From Paracoccaceae bacterium (GTDB lineage Bacteria > Pseudomonadota > Alphaproteobacteria > Rhodobacterales > Rhodobacteraceae): a DNA stretch of 64,000 nt. Below are positions 36,320 through 45,547 of the stretch, piece by piece. A program made the translations under genes and the position numbers. The DNA lies in the NCBI GenBank assembly GCA_902543185.1, contig CACBXB010000008.1:1-64000 (forward strand). The letters are read 5' to 3'. Below the pieces are notes generated by a model that saw nothing but the letters and a program-made list of their open reading frames with translations, searched no databases and was not told the origin of the DNA. Within the stretch, counting starts at the first letter, position 1, and each line of letters opens with the position of its first letter.

Positions 36320-37366
36320 TTACTTTTCCAATTTAACACTATTTAATTTTCTTTTACTGTCCTCGTCGTATGCTTCAATTATTGATGCTACCAAAGGGTG
36401 ACGAACAACATCACGAGCTGAAAAATAGTTGAAACTAATTTTTGGCTCTGAGCTTAGTAGCCTTTCAGCTTCTATAAGCCCAGATGTTGCTCCTTTCGGT
36501 AAATCAATTTGTGATTTGTCCCCAGTTATGGCCATCCTACTTCCTTTACCAAGCCTGGTTAAGAACATCTTCATTTGCATTGAGCTGGCATTTTGGGCCT
36601 CGTCTAGTACGACAAAGGCATGTGAAAGGGTACGACCTCGCATAAACGCTAAAGGAGCAATTTCAATCCTCTTTTCTTCTATTAGTTTGGATAGTTGTTT
36701 GCCTGGAAGGAAGTCATTCAAGGCATCATACAATGGCTGCATATAAGGGTCGACTTTATCTTTCATATCACCAGGTAAATATCCTAATTTTTCTCCAGCC
36801 TCTACTGCTGGACGGCTAAGAACTATTCGGTCGACTTCACCATTAATAAACTTTGATACTGCTATAGCTAAAGCAAGATAGGTTTTACCTGTTCCGGCCG
36901 GACCGATACCGAATGCCAGTTCATTTTTCAATAATGAAAATGCAAACGCTCTTTGCGCATTTGTTCTTGGTTCGATTGTTTTCTTTCGTGTTTTTATTTC
37001 GAAGTTGGATTTTTCAACCATCTCAATTTGCTTGTCCGTTTGAGTATCACGTTCTAAATTCTTGCCGCCTGTAAAATCGCGCAATTCCCGATCAAGGTCA
37101 CCACTTTCGAGTGATTTTCCATTCTCAAGACGAGTGTAAAGTTCCTCTAAGACTATTTTACCAGCGGATCTTGAGATTTTATCGCCAAATAGATTTAATT
37201 CATTGCCTCTTCTAATTATTTGCAATGCCAGTTTTTGTTCTATCTCCGCAAGGTTTTTGTCGAATTCTCCGCAAAGATCAATCAAAAGCCTATTATCGGG
37301 AAATTTTATATTTGTCTGATCCGGTTGTTCTTGATCTTCTGTTTCGTTTGCTGTTGTGTGAATCAC
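36320..37366 (-). CDS. phoH: PhoH-like ATPase
   Basis: About 348 residues. A KH-like N-terminal region (about 30-90) precedes the PhoH ATPase: Walker A GIGPAGTGKT (about 153-162), Walker B-like FVVLDEAQNAS, and sensor MAITGDKSQID. The start is a GTG at 37366 or a TTG 3 nt upstream; AGGAA fits the GTG better. PhoH (YbeZ) works with YbeY in RNA metabolism. It lies 72 bp downstream of miaB. Confidence 0.92.
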   Translation of the reverse strand: MIHTTANETEDQEQPDQTNIKFPDNRLLIDLCGEFDKNLAEIEQKLALQIIRRGNELNLFGDKISRSAGKIVLEELYTRLENGKSLESGDLDRELRDFTGGKNLERDTQTDKQIEMVEKSNFEIKTRKKTIEPRTNAQRAFAFSLLKNELAFGIGPAGTGKTYLALAIAVSKFINGEVDRIVLSRPAVEAGEKLGYLPGDMKDKVDPYMQPLYDALNDFLPGKQLSKLIEEKRIEIAPLAFMRGRTLSHAFVVLDEAQNASSMQMKMFLTRLGKGSRMAITGDKSQIDLPKGATSGLIEAERLLSSEPKISFNYFSARDVVRHPLVASIIEAYDEDSKRKLNSVKLEK

Positions 37367-37441
37367 CAACAGTTCCTTTCTTGTTATTTATATTTATGGT
37401 GCCAAGCGCTGTTAAAGAATTCAATATTTGTGTATGTAGCA

Positions 37442-38767
37442 TTAGTTGTAAACAGATCCACTCAGTGAATTAGTATTGCTTTGATTAATATGTACTTCCT
37501 TTAATTCACCTACGGAGATTGTTGGATCAGTAACGTTTACCGCGTGTAAGTACTCTGACTTCCCGACAAGTTGATTGTCAAAGCGGCCTTTTCTTTCAAA
37601 TAACACGTGAACTTTTCTCCCAATCATTTTGTCTTGGATACTTTTTTGTTGCTTTTTAATTAAATCTTGCAGCTTGTGTAGTCTTGCAGTTTTGACCTCT
37701 TCCGATACCTGGTCACGTTCCGCAGCAGGAGTGCCTGGACGCGTTGAATACTTGAATGAAAAGGCTTGTCCATATTCAATATTTTTTATTAGTGAAATTG
37801 TATCATCAAAATCTTTGTCTGTTTCTTCAGGGAACCCCACAATAAAATCCCCGGAAATAAGGATGTCTGGACGTGCTTCCCGGATTTTTGAGATTAAAGA
37901 AAGATAACTTTCTGCGTTATGTGATCTGTTCATTCGCTTTAAAATTTTATTCGAGCCAGATTGTACTGGTAGATGAAGGTACGGCATTAGTTTTTTACAT
38001 GTCCCATGAGCCTCAATTAAGTCAGGTGTCATGTCATTGGGATGACTAGTTGTGAAGCGGATCCGAGCCAAGCCATCAACTTTTTCTAATTCCCAGATTA
38101 ATTTGGCTAAACTCCATTCCTGCCCGTCTAAACCCGCCCCGTGATAAGCGTTAACATTTTGCCCGAGTAATGTTATTTCTTTTACTCCACTTTCAACCAA
38201 GTGTTTTGCCTCATCTATTACCTTAGAAACTGGTCGAGAATTTTCAGCACCACGTGTGTATGGAACAACACAAAAAGCACAAAATTTATCGCAACCTTCT
38301 TGTACCGTAAGAAAAGCGGAAGGACCCCTTTGACCTGACCTTTTTTGTTTTAATAGCGAAAATTTATCTTCCTCTGGAAAAGCAATATCAATTTGTTTTC
38401 TGCCATCGATAGCGTTTGATGCTAAATCTGCAATATTTTGATAGCTTTGGGGACCTACTATCAGGTCAACTAACGGTTGACGCTTTATTATTTCCTCACC
38501 TTCGGCTTGAGCGACGCAGCCCGCCACGCCAATTTTTAAATCTGGTTTATTTGCCTTTAATTCCTTAAACCTTCCCAACTCAGAATAAACTTTTTCGGCT
38601 GCTTTTTCCCTTATATGGCAAGTATTTAAAAGTATCATATCTGCTTCATTAGGATTGAGCGTCTCTTCATAACCATCTTCACCAAGAGCCTCAGACATAC
38701 GTTCACTATCGTAGACATTCATCTGGCAACCATATGTTTTTATAAAAAGCTTTTTGTTTTTTTCCAT
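37442..38767 (-). CDS. miaB: tRNA-2-methylthio-N6-dimethylallyladenosine synthase
   Basis: 441 residues. The N-terminal UPF0004 domain carries the auxiliary cluster cysteines C14, C50 and C84; the radical-SAM cluster is C159, C163, C166 (CDKFCAFC); a C-terminal TRAM domain follows (DKMIGRKVHVLFE). It methylthiolates i6A37 in tRNAs. It is first in a seven-gene leftward run to trmB and is divergent from the CoxL-like gene. Confidence 0.96.
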   Translation of the reverse strand: MEKNKKLFIKTYGCQMNVYDSERMSEALGEDGYEETLNPNEADMILLNTCHIREKAAEKVYSELGRFKELKANKPDLKIGVAGCVAQAEGEEIIKRQPLVDLIVGPQSYQNIADLASNAIDGRKQIDIAFPEEDKFSLLKQKRSGQRGPSAFLTVQEGCDKFCAFCVVPYTRGAENSRPVSKVIDEAKHLVESGVKEITLLGQNVNAYHGAGLDGQEWSLAKLIWELEKVDGLARIRFTTSHPNDMTPDLIEAHGTCKKLMPYLHLPVQSGSNKILKRMNRSHNAESYLSLISKIREARPDILISGDFIVGFPEETDKDFDDTISLIKNIEYGQAFSFKYSTRPGTPAAERDQVSEEVKTARLHKLQDLIKKQQKSIQDKMIGRKVHVLFERKGRFDNQLVGKSEYLHAVNVTDPTISVGELKEVHINQSNTNSLSGSVYN

Positions 38768-38937
38768 TTTTACTAAACTCGCTACTTGGAATAGCGGCCG
38801 CTATATCAAATTTATAAAAAATCGCAATGGAAAGATAGAGCGCAGGTTATTGTGTTTATTTTGAGTTTCGATCTATTGACTTTGCTTTTGTTAAATTTAG
38901 AAAACTTATTAAATTACTAAAAAATATAGAGGCGTTA

Positions 38938-41235
38938 ATGGAGAAGTTTGGGAAAAGTCAGTCAGTTTTGCGTACTGAGGACAACCGCTTTTTGACTGGT
39001 AAAGGACGGTATATAGACGATGCCACTCCTTCAGGCTCACTTTTTGCGTATTTTTTTAGATCGCAAGTTGCGCATGCTGAAATTATCAACCTTGATATTG
39101 AAGATGCAAAAAATACTACTGGAGTCTGCGCCATTTTTACAGCTGAAGATTTAGAAAAGTATGGTGTGAAAAATAATTTAAAGGGTGTAACGGTTAAGAA
39201 CCGTGATGGCAGTGAAGGCGCTTCGCCAAAAAGACCTTTATTAGCAAAAGACAGGGTTCGTTTTGTTGGTGAGCCTATTGCCTTAATAGTCGCTGACTCA
39301 ATACAAAATGCAAAGGATGCTGCTGAATTAATTGAAATCGATTACGCTGATTTGCCAGTATCAGTAGATCTAGCAATTGGTGAAAACACAATTCATCCAG
39401 AGGCTCCTGGAAACGTTGCTTTTGAATGGCACATGGGAGATGAAAGTAAAACAAATGAGCTTTTTGAGCGGGCAGATACAGTTATTTCAATGGAGGTTTA
39501 CAATAATAGAATTATAGCTAATTCCATGGAGCCTCGGGGTTGTTATGCTCAGTGGGACAACGAAAGACTGCATATTTCTTTCAGTGGTCAAGGCGTTTGG
39601 GTGCACAAACGATTTGCATCAGAAATACTGGGGTTGCGAAGTGAACAAATTAGAGTAACGAATCCCGATGTTGGCGGTGGTTTTGGGATGAAAGCCATGG
39701 GATACCCGGAGGAGTTTGTAGTATCTTTCGCGGCAATTAAACTTAAAAAACCTATTAGATGGATGTCTGAGCGCACTGAGGCGATGCTCAGTGACAATGC
39801 GGGTAGAGATTTAAAACATTTCGCCGAATTAGCTTTTGACGCAACCAATAAAATAGTTGCCTACCGAGTCAACACTTTCTGCAATCTTGGTGCGTATAAT
39901 TCTCGCTTTGGACAAAATATTCAAACAGGGTTGTTTTCAAAGGTTTTAATGGGTGCTTATGACGTTCAGAATACCTATTTGAACGTTGTAGGTATTTACA
40001 CGAATACTACTCAAGTCGATGCGTATAGAGGGGCAGGACGCCCAGAAGCGATTTATTTGCTAGAACGAATGATGGATCGTGCAGCTCGGGAATTGGAAAT
40101 TGATCCTCTCGAATTGAGACGTATCAATTTTATCAAAAAAGGTAATTTTCCCTATCAGTCATCAACTGGAGAAATAATAGATGTCGGAGATTTCGACCGG
40201 GTTCTCTCGATAGCAGAGATATCTGCTGATATCAAAGGTTTTGAAAGGCGGAAAAAAGAGAGTAAGGCGAAGGGCAGGTTGAGGGGTTTAGGACTATGTT
40301 ATTACATTGAGAGTATTTTGGGAGATCCCAGCGAGGAAGCAAAAGTAGTTTTTGATGAAGATGGTGGCGTTAGGATTTTCGTTGGAACACAATCGAATGG
40401 TCAGGGGCATGAGACTGTTTATGCTCAATTCCTATCTGATCAGATTGGAATACCTTCTGAAAAAATAACGGTCGTACAGGGAGATAGTGATCTGATATCC
40501 AATGGTGGAGGAACAGGGGGATCCAGATCCGTGACCGTTCAAAACAACGCCACGCTGGCAACAGTCGAAAAGATTATCAAATCATTTTCGAAATATCTTT
40601 CGGAAAAGCTGAAGGTAGACGCAAATGATATTGAATTTGACGATATTTCTTTTCGAATAAGGGACTCTAACTTCAGCCCGAATATGCTTGAGGTAGCTAA
40701 AATGGCGCGTGATGATCAAAGGTTCGACCTTCTGCATCATTCAGCAAAAACTACCTTAGACGCTAGATCATTTCCCAATGGAGCGCATTTTGCCGAGCTC
40801 GAGATTGATCCCGAAACTGGTTTTGTTCAAATTGTAAGGTATTCCATAGTTGATGATTTTGGGAATCTAATCAATCCGATGCTCGCAGAAGGTCAAGTAC
40901 ACGGAGGAGTTGCACAAGGCATAGGACAGGCCTTATATGAGCATGTTGTTTATGATCAAGAGGGCCAATTACTTACCGCTACCTTTATGGATTACGGGAT
41001 GCCTCGTGCCGAAGATCTTCCATTTTACAAATTTGACACAGAGTGCGTTCCTTCAACGGCAAATATTATGGGCATGAAGGGGTGTGGTGAGGCTGGTACT
41101 GTTGGAGCGCTAGCGGCAGTTGCCAATGCTGCTCAAGACGCGTTGTGGGATATTGGTGTTCAGCAGGTTGATATGCCTTTAACAAGTCAAAAAATTTGGT
41201 CTATGATTAACTCGGGTAAAATAACAGCAGGATAA
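38938..41235 (+). CDS. Molybdenum hydroxylase large subunit, form II CoxL-like (orphan)
   Basis: 765 residues, xanthine oxidase family. An N-terminal a/b hammerhead domain (about 20-135) precedes Mo-cofactor domains: DVGGGFGMK, AYRGAGR at 362-368, QGHETVYAQ, and the catalytic Glu718 in GCGEAG. AYRGAGR is the form II signature; true CO dehydrogenase (form I) has AYxCSFR. Thus CO oxidation is not supported; aldehyde, purine or another hydroxylation is possible. The enzyme normally needs a 2Fe-2S subunit and an FAD subunit, and neither is in the window. It stands alone, divergent from miaB. Confidence 0.88.
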   Translation: MEKFGKSQSVLRTEDNRFLTGKGRYIDDATPSGSLFAYFFRSQVAHAEIINLDIEDAKNTTGVCAIFTAEDLEKYGVKNNLKGVTVKNRDGSEGASPKRPLLAKDRVRFVGEPIALIVADSIQNAKDAAELIEIDYADLPVSVDLAIGENTIHPEAPGNVAFEWHMGDESKTNELFERADTVISMEVYNNRIIANSMEPRGCYAQWDNERLHISFSGQGVWVHKRFASEILGLRSEQIRVTNPDVGGGFGMKAMGYPEEFVVSFAAIKLKKPIRWMSERTEAMLSDNAGRDLKHFAELAFDATNKIVAYRVNTFCNLGAYNSRFGQNIQTGLFSKVLMGAYDVQNTYLNVVGIYTNTTQVDAYRGAGRPEAIYLLERMMDRAARELEIDPLELRRINFIKKGNFPYQSSTGEIIDVGDFDRVLSIAEISADIKGFERRKKESKAKGRLRGLGLCYYIESILGDPSEEAKVVFDEDGGVRIFVGTQSNGQGHETVYAQFLSDQIGIPSEKITVVQGDSDLISNGGGTGGSRSVTVQNNATLATVEKIIKSFSKYLSEKLKVDANDIEFDDISFRIRDSNFSPNMLEVAKMARDDQRFDLLHHSAKTTLDARSFPNGAHFAELEIDPETGFVQIVRYSIVDDFGNLINPMLAEGQVHGGVAQGIGQALYEHVVYDQEGQLLTATFMDYGMPRAEDLPFYKFDTECVPSTANIMGMKGCGEAGTVGALAAVANAAQDALWDIGVQQVDMPLTSQKIWSMINSGKITAG

Positions 41236-41262
41236 ATAGTAACTTTATAAGGTTAGATTGTA

Positions 41263-41730
41263 ATGAGTGTTTCAGACGATTTTTTAAGGGATATTCTAAA
41301 AAAAACTAAAACTATTGCTATGGTTGGCCTAAGTATGAATGAAACCAGACCAAGTTATTTTGTTGGAAGATATCTTCATAAACGCGGTTATAAAATTATT
41401 CCAATCAATGCTGGACATGGAGGAAAGTATTTTTTCGGTCAGGTGGTCATGTCGAGTATTGATGAAATTAGAGAGCCCGTGGATATGGTGGATATTTTTA
41501 GAAAACCAGAGGCAGTCCCACAAATTGTCGAAGATAGCTTAGAAAAATTGAAAGGTTTAAAAACCATTTGGATGCAAATTGGAATAAAACATCAAAATGC
41601 TGCACAAAAGGCAAGGGACTTTGGACTAAAAGTAGTCGAGGATAGATGCCCAAAAATAGAACATCAAAGGTTGTTTGGTGACCTTAGAAAGGCGGGTTTT
41701 GCAACTAACATAATTTCGTCGCGTTTATGA
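41263..41730 (+). CDS. CoA-binding (Rossmann) domain protein
   Basis: 155 residues, a CoA_binding_2 domain. IAMVGLSMNETRPSYFVGRYLHKRGYKIIPIN is the nucleotide fold (glycine loop plus strand 2), and PVDMVDIFRKPEAV, WMQIGIKH and VVEDRCPKIEH follow as in YccU-type proteins. These bind CoA and are usually single-domain with an unknown role. It lies 27 bp after the CoxL-like gene and may be co-transcribed with it. Its stop codon overlaps the hisE end by 6 bp on the opposite strand. Confidence 0.8.
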   Translation: MSVSDDFLRDILKKTKTIAMVGLSMNETRPSYFVGRYLHKRGYKIIPINAGHGGKYFFGQVVMSSIDEIREPVDMVDIFRKPEAVPQIVEDSLEKLKGLKTIWMQIGIKHQNAAQKARDFGLKVVEDRCPKIEHQRLFGDLRKAGFATNIISSRL

Positions 41731-42033
41731 TCTATCCTCTTTTTCCCTAAGCCCAGATTTGTTTGTTCTATTCTTTAATTCTTCCATTACATCTTCAAAA
41801 TTAATATTTCTGGATTTAAGCATTACCAAGTAATGAAAAATAACATCAGCCGCTTCAGAGATAAGAGCCTTATTATCTCCTTTGACAGCCTCTATAATTG
41901 CTTCTACGGCTTCTTCTCCAAACTTTTCAGCACATTTTTCGGGCCCTTGAGACAGAAGCTTGGCTGTCCAACTTTCTGATGGATCAGCTTCAGCGCGGGC
42001 ATTAATAGCTTTAACTAAATCTTCTAATTTCAT
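41725..42033 (-). CDS. hisE: Phosphoribosyl-ATP pyrophosphatase
   Basis: 102 residues, an all-alpha MazG-like fold. [18 protein letters not shown] and [13 protein letters not shown] carry the acidic metal-binding residues of HisE. It hydrolyses PR-ATP to PR-AMP, the second histidine step. There is no fused HisI domain. It overlaps the hisF stop by 4 bp and is the last gene of the leftward his run. Confidence 0.93.
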   Translation of the reverse strand: MKLEDLVKAINARAEADPSESWTAKLLSQGPEKCAEKFGEEAVEAIIEAVKGDNKALISEAADVIFHYLVMLKSRNINFEDVMEELKNRTNKSGLREKEDRS

Positions 42034-42794
42034 CGCTTTAATCTGACTGGTATGCCAGCTTTGTCCATATGTTTTTTCGCTTGGTCTATTGTATATTCAC
42101 CAAAATGAAATATCGAAGCTGCTAGAACGGCAGACGCGCCGCCTCTCACTACCCCATCAACTAAGTGGTCTAAATTACCGACACCACCAGAAGCGATAAC
42201 TGGGATGGTAACATTATCGGAAATGGTCCGAGTCATATCCAGATTGAATCCTGATTTTGTCCCGTCTTTGTCCATTGAAGTAAGCAATATTTCGCCAGCC
42301 CCTTTTTTTTCAATTAACCGGGCAAATTCAACTGCATTAATACCCGTTGGTTTTCTACCTCCGTGAGTGAAAAGCTCCCAATTTCCAGATGGAGCAGCTT
42401 TTGCGTCAATCGCGCAAACTATGCACTGAGAGCCAAACCTATTAGCAGCTTCCGAAATAACATCTGGATTTTCAACGGCAGCAGAATTAAAGCTTACTTT
42501 ATCTGCTCCAGCTAATAAAAGGTTTCTCACGTCGTCTGAAGATCTAACTCCTCCACCTACTGTCAGCGGAATAAAACATTTTTCAGCTGATTTTTGGACC
42601 ATAGAGTAAGTCGTTGCCCGGTTTTGAAAAGTGGCATTAATGTCTAAAAAACAAAGTTCATCTGCACCTTCTTTGTCATACCGTTCGGCTGCTTCCACCG
42701 GGTCTCCAGCGTCTCTAAGTCCAACAAAATTAATACCTTTAACAACCCGACCATCGGCGACGTCTAAGCACGGAATTATTCGGCATTTAAGCAT
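42030..42794 (-). CDS. hisF: Imidazole glycerol phosphate synthase cyclase subunit
   Basis: 254 residues, a beta/alpha barrel with duplicated half-barrels. [15 protein letters not shown] carries the first catalytic Asp (D11); VCAIDAK carries the second near residue 130. Phosphate sites are GGGVRSSDD and ASGGVGNLD. It works with HisH glutaminase to make IGP and AICAR. It overlaps hisA by 8 bp, so the two are probably coupled. Confidence 0.96.
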   Translation of the reverse strand: MLKCRIIPCLDVADGRVVKGINFVGLRDAGDPVEAAERYDKEGADELCFLDINATFQNRATTYSMVQKSAEKCFIPLTVGGGVRSSDDVRNLLLAGADKVSFNSAAVENPDVISEAANRFGSQCIVCAIDAKAAPSGNWELFTHGGRKPTGINAVEFARLIEKKGAGEILLTSMDKDGTKSGFNLDMTRTISDNVTIPVIASGGVGNLDHLVDGVVRGGASAVLAASIFHFGEYTIDQAKKHMDKAGIPVRLKR

Positions 42795-43509
42795 CGAGAG
42801 CCTCTAATGCCTGCTGAATGGTAAATTTCTGGTCATAAAGCGCTCTTCCTGAAATCGCACCATTAAGTTGTGCTCCGCATTCTTTAAGTGCTTTTAGATC
42901 GTTTAGAGAGCTAACCCCGCCTGATGCTATTATAGGAATAGAAACAGCATTGGCCATTTCAGCGGTAGCACTCAAATTTGGCCCCGTCATTGCTCCATCC
43001 CTATTGATATCGGTATAAATAATGGCCGAAACCCCATCATTTTCAAATTTTTTGGCAAGTTCTGTTGCCCAAATATCTGTATCTTTGGCCCAGCCATCTG
43101 TTGCTACGCGTCCCTCTCTGGCATCTATGCCAACTGCTATTTTGTCTGGATATTTGCTTGCTGCGAGTTTAACTAAAGAGGGGTTTTCTACTGCCACTGT
43201 TCCTAAAATAACGCGCTCAAGTCCTTTTGAGAGCCACATTTCAATTGTCTCAATATTTCTTATGCCTCCACCTAACTGAATGGGAATATTGCACCTTTTT
43301 ATAATTTCTTCTACCGCTTCCTCGTTAACTGGTTTACCTGAGAAAGCTCCATTTAGATCCACCAAGTGCAACCATTGACAGCGTTGACTAACAAAGCTCA
43401 TGGCTTGCTCGACGGGGCTATCATTAAATACAGTCGAGTTATTCATATCCCCACGGAGTAGTCGCACCGCCTTTCCATCTTTTAGGTCAATTGCTGGGTA
43501 TAAAATCAT
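42787..43509 (-). CDS. hisA: ProFAR isomerase (HisA)
   Basis: 240 residues from the ATG at 43509 (MILYPAID), the normal HisA length; a longer in-frame start would add 18 residues across the leader hairpin. Barrel motifs are [13 protein letters not shown] (catalytic D8), QLGGGIRN and [12 protein letters not shown], with the second catalytic Asp. It isomerises ProFAR to PRFAR. RBS GAGGAA lies 7 nt upstream. A perfect inverted repeat (43528-43547) sits just upstream of the RBS. Confidence 0.94.
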   Translation of the reverse strand: MILYPAIDLKDGKAVRLLRGDMNNSTVFNDSPVEQAMSFVSQRCQWLHLVDLNGAFSGKPVNEEAVEEIIKRCNIPIQLGGGIRNIETIEMWLSKGLERVILGTVAVENPSLVKLAASKYPDKIAVGIDAREGRVATDGWAKDTDIWATELAKKFENDGVSAIIYTDINRDGAMTGPNLSATAEMANAVSIPIIASGGVSSLNDLKALKECGAQLNGAISGRALYDQKFTIQQALEALDA

Positions 43510-43527
43510 AAAATTCCTCAATTTATC

Positions 43528-43547
43528 AAGGTGATATTTCGCACCTT
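43528..43547. repeat. Inverted repeat in the hisA/DUF2147 divergent spacer
   Basis: AAGGTG (43528-43533), 8-nt spacer, CACCTT (43542-43547). It is 19 bp upstream of the hisA ATG and about 90 bp from the divergent gene, placing it in the hisA leader or promoter. It is a candidate operator or leader hairpin; no T-run follows. Confidence 0.4.
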
Positions 43548-43634
43548 TATATCTAATTTGCAACGCGAGACAACAAAAGGCTTGAAACTAGGCGCGAAGA
43601 TGGTCAACATCTGTGGTGTTAGGGAGGAAATTTA

Positions 43635-44027
43635 ATGAAAACATTTTTATCGGCTACTTTCGCTGGATTATTTTTTGCTTTCGCAGCATCTGCAGACCCT
43701 GTATTTGGTGTTTGGAAAACTCAGCCAGGAAACGAAGGAAATTATGCTCATGTAGAAATTAAAGAGTGTGATGGAAAGATTTGTGGAGAAATGATCAAAG
43801 CTTTTGACTCTTCTAATAAAGAAATTGAATCCAAAAACATTGGTCGGAATATTATAATTGGGATGTCACCTAAAAAAGGCAGTAAATACGGTGGAGGTAA
43901 GATCTGGGCCCCCGATGAGGATAAAACTTATAGATCAAAGATGAACCTCGTTAGTGACAATGATCTGAAAGTTTCTGGCTGCATAGCGATAATATGTCGT
44001 AAGCAAGATTGGACCCGGGTGAAATAA
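43635..44027 (+). CDS. DUF2147 exported protein
   Basis: 130 residues. Signal peptide MKTFLSATFAGLFFAFAASA has a likely cleavage before DPVFG. The mature part has VFGVWKTQPGN, AHVEIKECDGKICGEMI, GGGKIWAPDEDKTYRSKM and GCIAIICRKQDWTRV, with paired cysteines, matching the DUF2147 family. It is probably periplasmic and of unknown role. It sits on the opposite strand between hisH and hisA. RBS GGGAGGAA precedes the ATG. Confidence 0.85.
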   Translation: MKTFLSATFAGLFFAFAASADPVFGVWKTQPGNEGNYAHVEIKECDGKICGEMIKAFDSSNKEIESKNIGRNIIIGMSPKKGSKYGGGKIWAPDEDKTYRSKMNLVSDNDLKVSGCIAIICRKQDWTRVK

Positions 44028-44057
44028 TCATAAATCAGCAATTAAAGTAGGATATTG

Positions 44058-44693
44058 TCACGGGCTCCATGAAAGAAAGTTTTCTATAATTTTTAGCCCT
44101 ATCTGACCGCTTTTTTCTGGGTGAAACTGAAGTCCTACCATATTTTCTTTGCCGACAATTGCGGTAATGTCTGTTCCGTAATCCGTGTAGGCTAAGCGTT
44201 GATCCTGATTTTTAACCATCATCTGAAAAGAGTGAACAAAATATACGTGATCACCATTTTGAATACTGTCGAGTATTGGGTGGTTACATTCTATATTTAG
44301 AGTATTCCAGCCCATATGAGGGATTTTTAAAGATTTGTCTTTAGGTTTTATTTTACGTACTTCACCGTCAATCCACCCAAGCCCGTCAGTTTCTTGGTAC
44401 TCATAACTTTTTATTGCCATTAATTGCATGCCCACACAGATACCTAAAAAAGGCCTGGATTTCTCAACCACACTGTAAACTAGGGCTTCATATGCATCCG
44501 ACGCCATTAGTTCTGATTTACAAGAAGGAAATGCACCATCTCCAGGAAGTACTAATCGGTCAGCAGAAGAAATAATCTTTGGGTCACTTGTTACAACAAC
44601 GGAGCCTAAATTATGTAAAGCCATAATTTTCTCAAATGCTTTCTGTGCGGAATGGAGGTTTCCACTACTATAATCGACTATGGCGGTAAGCAT
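44058..44693 (-). CDS. hisH: Imidazole glycerol phosphate synthase glutaminase subunit
   Basis: 211 residues, class I glutamine amidotransferase. Nucleophile Cys86 lies in FLGICVGMQLM; His and Glu complete the triad in LQFHPEKSG near the C-terminus. The N-terminus IVDYSSGNLHSA is the standard HisH start. It supplies ammonia to HisF. It is 3 bp downstream of hisB. Confidence 0.96.
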   Translation of the reverse strand: MLTAIVDYSSGNLHSAQKAFEKIMALHNLGSVVVTSDPKIISSADRLVLPGDGAFPSCKSELMASDAYEALVYSVVEKSRPFLGICVGMQLMAIKSYEYQETDGLGWIDGEVRKIKPKDKSLKIPHMGWNTLNIECNHPILDSIQNGDHVYFVHSFQMMVKNQDQRLAYTDYGTDITAIVGKENMVGLQFHPEKSGQIGLKIIENFLSWSP

Positions 44694-44696
44694 TTA

Positions 44697-45284
44697 TTAA
44701 AGTTTACCCTTTGTGGTCGGCACGGACTTTAGATTTCGAGGATCTTTCTCAATGGCAACTCTGAGAGACTTTGCAAAAGATTTAAAAGACGCTTCTACAA
44801 TGTGATGGCTGTTGTATCCATGTAATGCTTCAATATGAAGCGTGATACCGCCGTGAGTAGAAACAGCTTGGAAAAATTCGCGTACAAGTTCTGTATCGAA
44901 GGCGCCTATTTTGTCAGTTGGCATATTAATATCAAAATATAAAAATGGTCGACTAGATAAATCTAATGCCGTTCGGATCAAAGTATCATCCATTGGTAAT
45001 AAGCACCAGCCATACCTATTAATACCTATTTTATCGCCAATGGCTTGAGCCAATGCCTGTCCAAAAGCTATACCAGTATCTTCAACGGTATGATGGTCGT
45101 CAATATGATTATCACCATTGGCTTCGATTTCTAAATCTATCAATGAATGGCGTGCCAGTTGTTCCAGCATATGATCAAAAAAGCCGACACCGGTATTTAT
45201 TTTGTATTTCCCCGAACCGTCTAATTTTAAGAATACTGAGATTTCAGTTTCAGCCGTTTTTCTTTTAGTTTTTCCACTACGCAT
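44697..45284 (-). CDS. hisB: Imidazoleglycerol-phosphate dehydratase
   Basis: 195 residues from the ATG at 45284 (MRSGKTKRKTAETE), the usual start and length of monofunctional IGPD. A TTG further upstream would add 24 atypical residues. Manganese-binding motifs are DDHHTVEDTG and SHHIVEASFK; NTGVGFFDHML is conserved. There is no phosphatase domain. It is the first gene of the leftward his run, divergent from kdsD across a 263-bp spacer. Confidence 0.94.
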   Translation of the reverse strand: MRSGKTKRKTAETEISVFLKLDGSGKYKINTGVGFFDHMLEQLARHSLIDLEIEANGDNHIDDHHTVEDTGIAFGQALAQAIGDKIGINRYGWCLLPMDDTLIRTALDLSSRPFLYFDINMPTDKIGAFDTELVREFFQAVSTHGGITLHIEALHGYNSHHIVEASFKSFAKSLRVAIEKDPRNLKSVPTTKGKL

Positions 45285-45484
45285 GCTTGGCTCGTTCTTT
45301 CTAAAGCATTCAGTTTGTTTTGATGCGGCTATAACGGACAGTTTGTTAAAGGCCAAGTCAAATTAAATTTTTATAAAAATATGTTGTTAAATTGTTACTT
45401 TTGTAGGCTTAAAACTAATCGAGTGATACAGTCTCCAGATCCAAGTTACATTTATGACTTAATATGTTTGAAAAATTTGAGCCT

Positions 45485-45512
45485 TTGAAATTAATTCGTT
45501 TAATTCTATAAG
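45485..45512 (+). promoter_or_regulatory. Candidate sigma-70-type promoter for the kds operon
   Basis: TTGAAA (45485-45490) and TATAAG (45507-45512) are spaced by 16 bp, about 36 bp upstream of the kdsD ATG. It is in the 263-bp hisB/kdsD divergent spacer. The rest of the spacer is AT-rich, with no coding signal or strong hairpin. Confidence 0.4.
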
Positions 45513-45547
45513 CTTTCGCGAGGTCTCTATTAATTGGACAATCGATC

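Noticed and set aside
38938-41235. True CO dehydrogenase (coxL)
   Set aside because: The signature is AYRGAGR (form II), not AYxCSFR, and coxM/coxS are absent.
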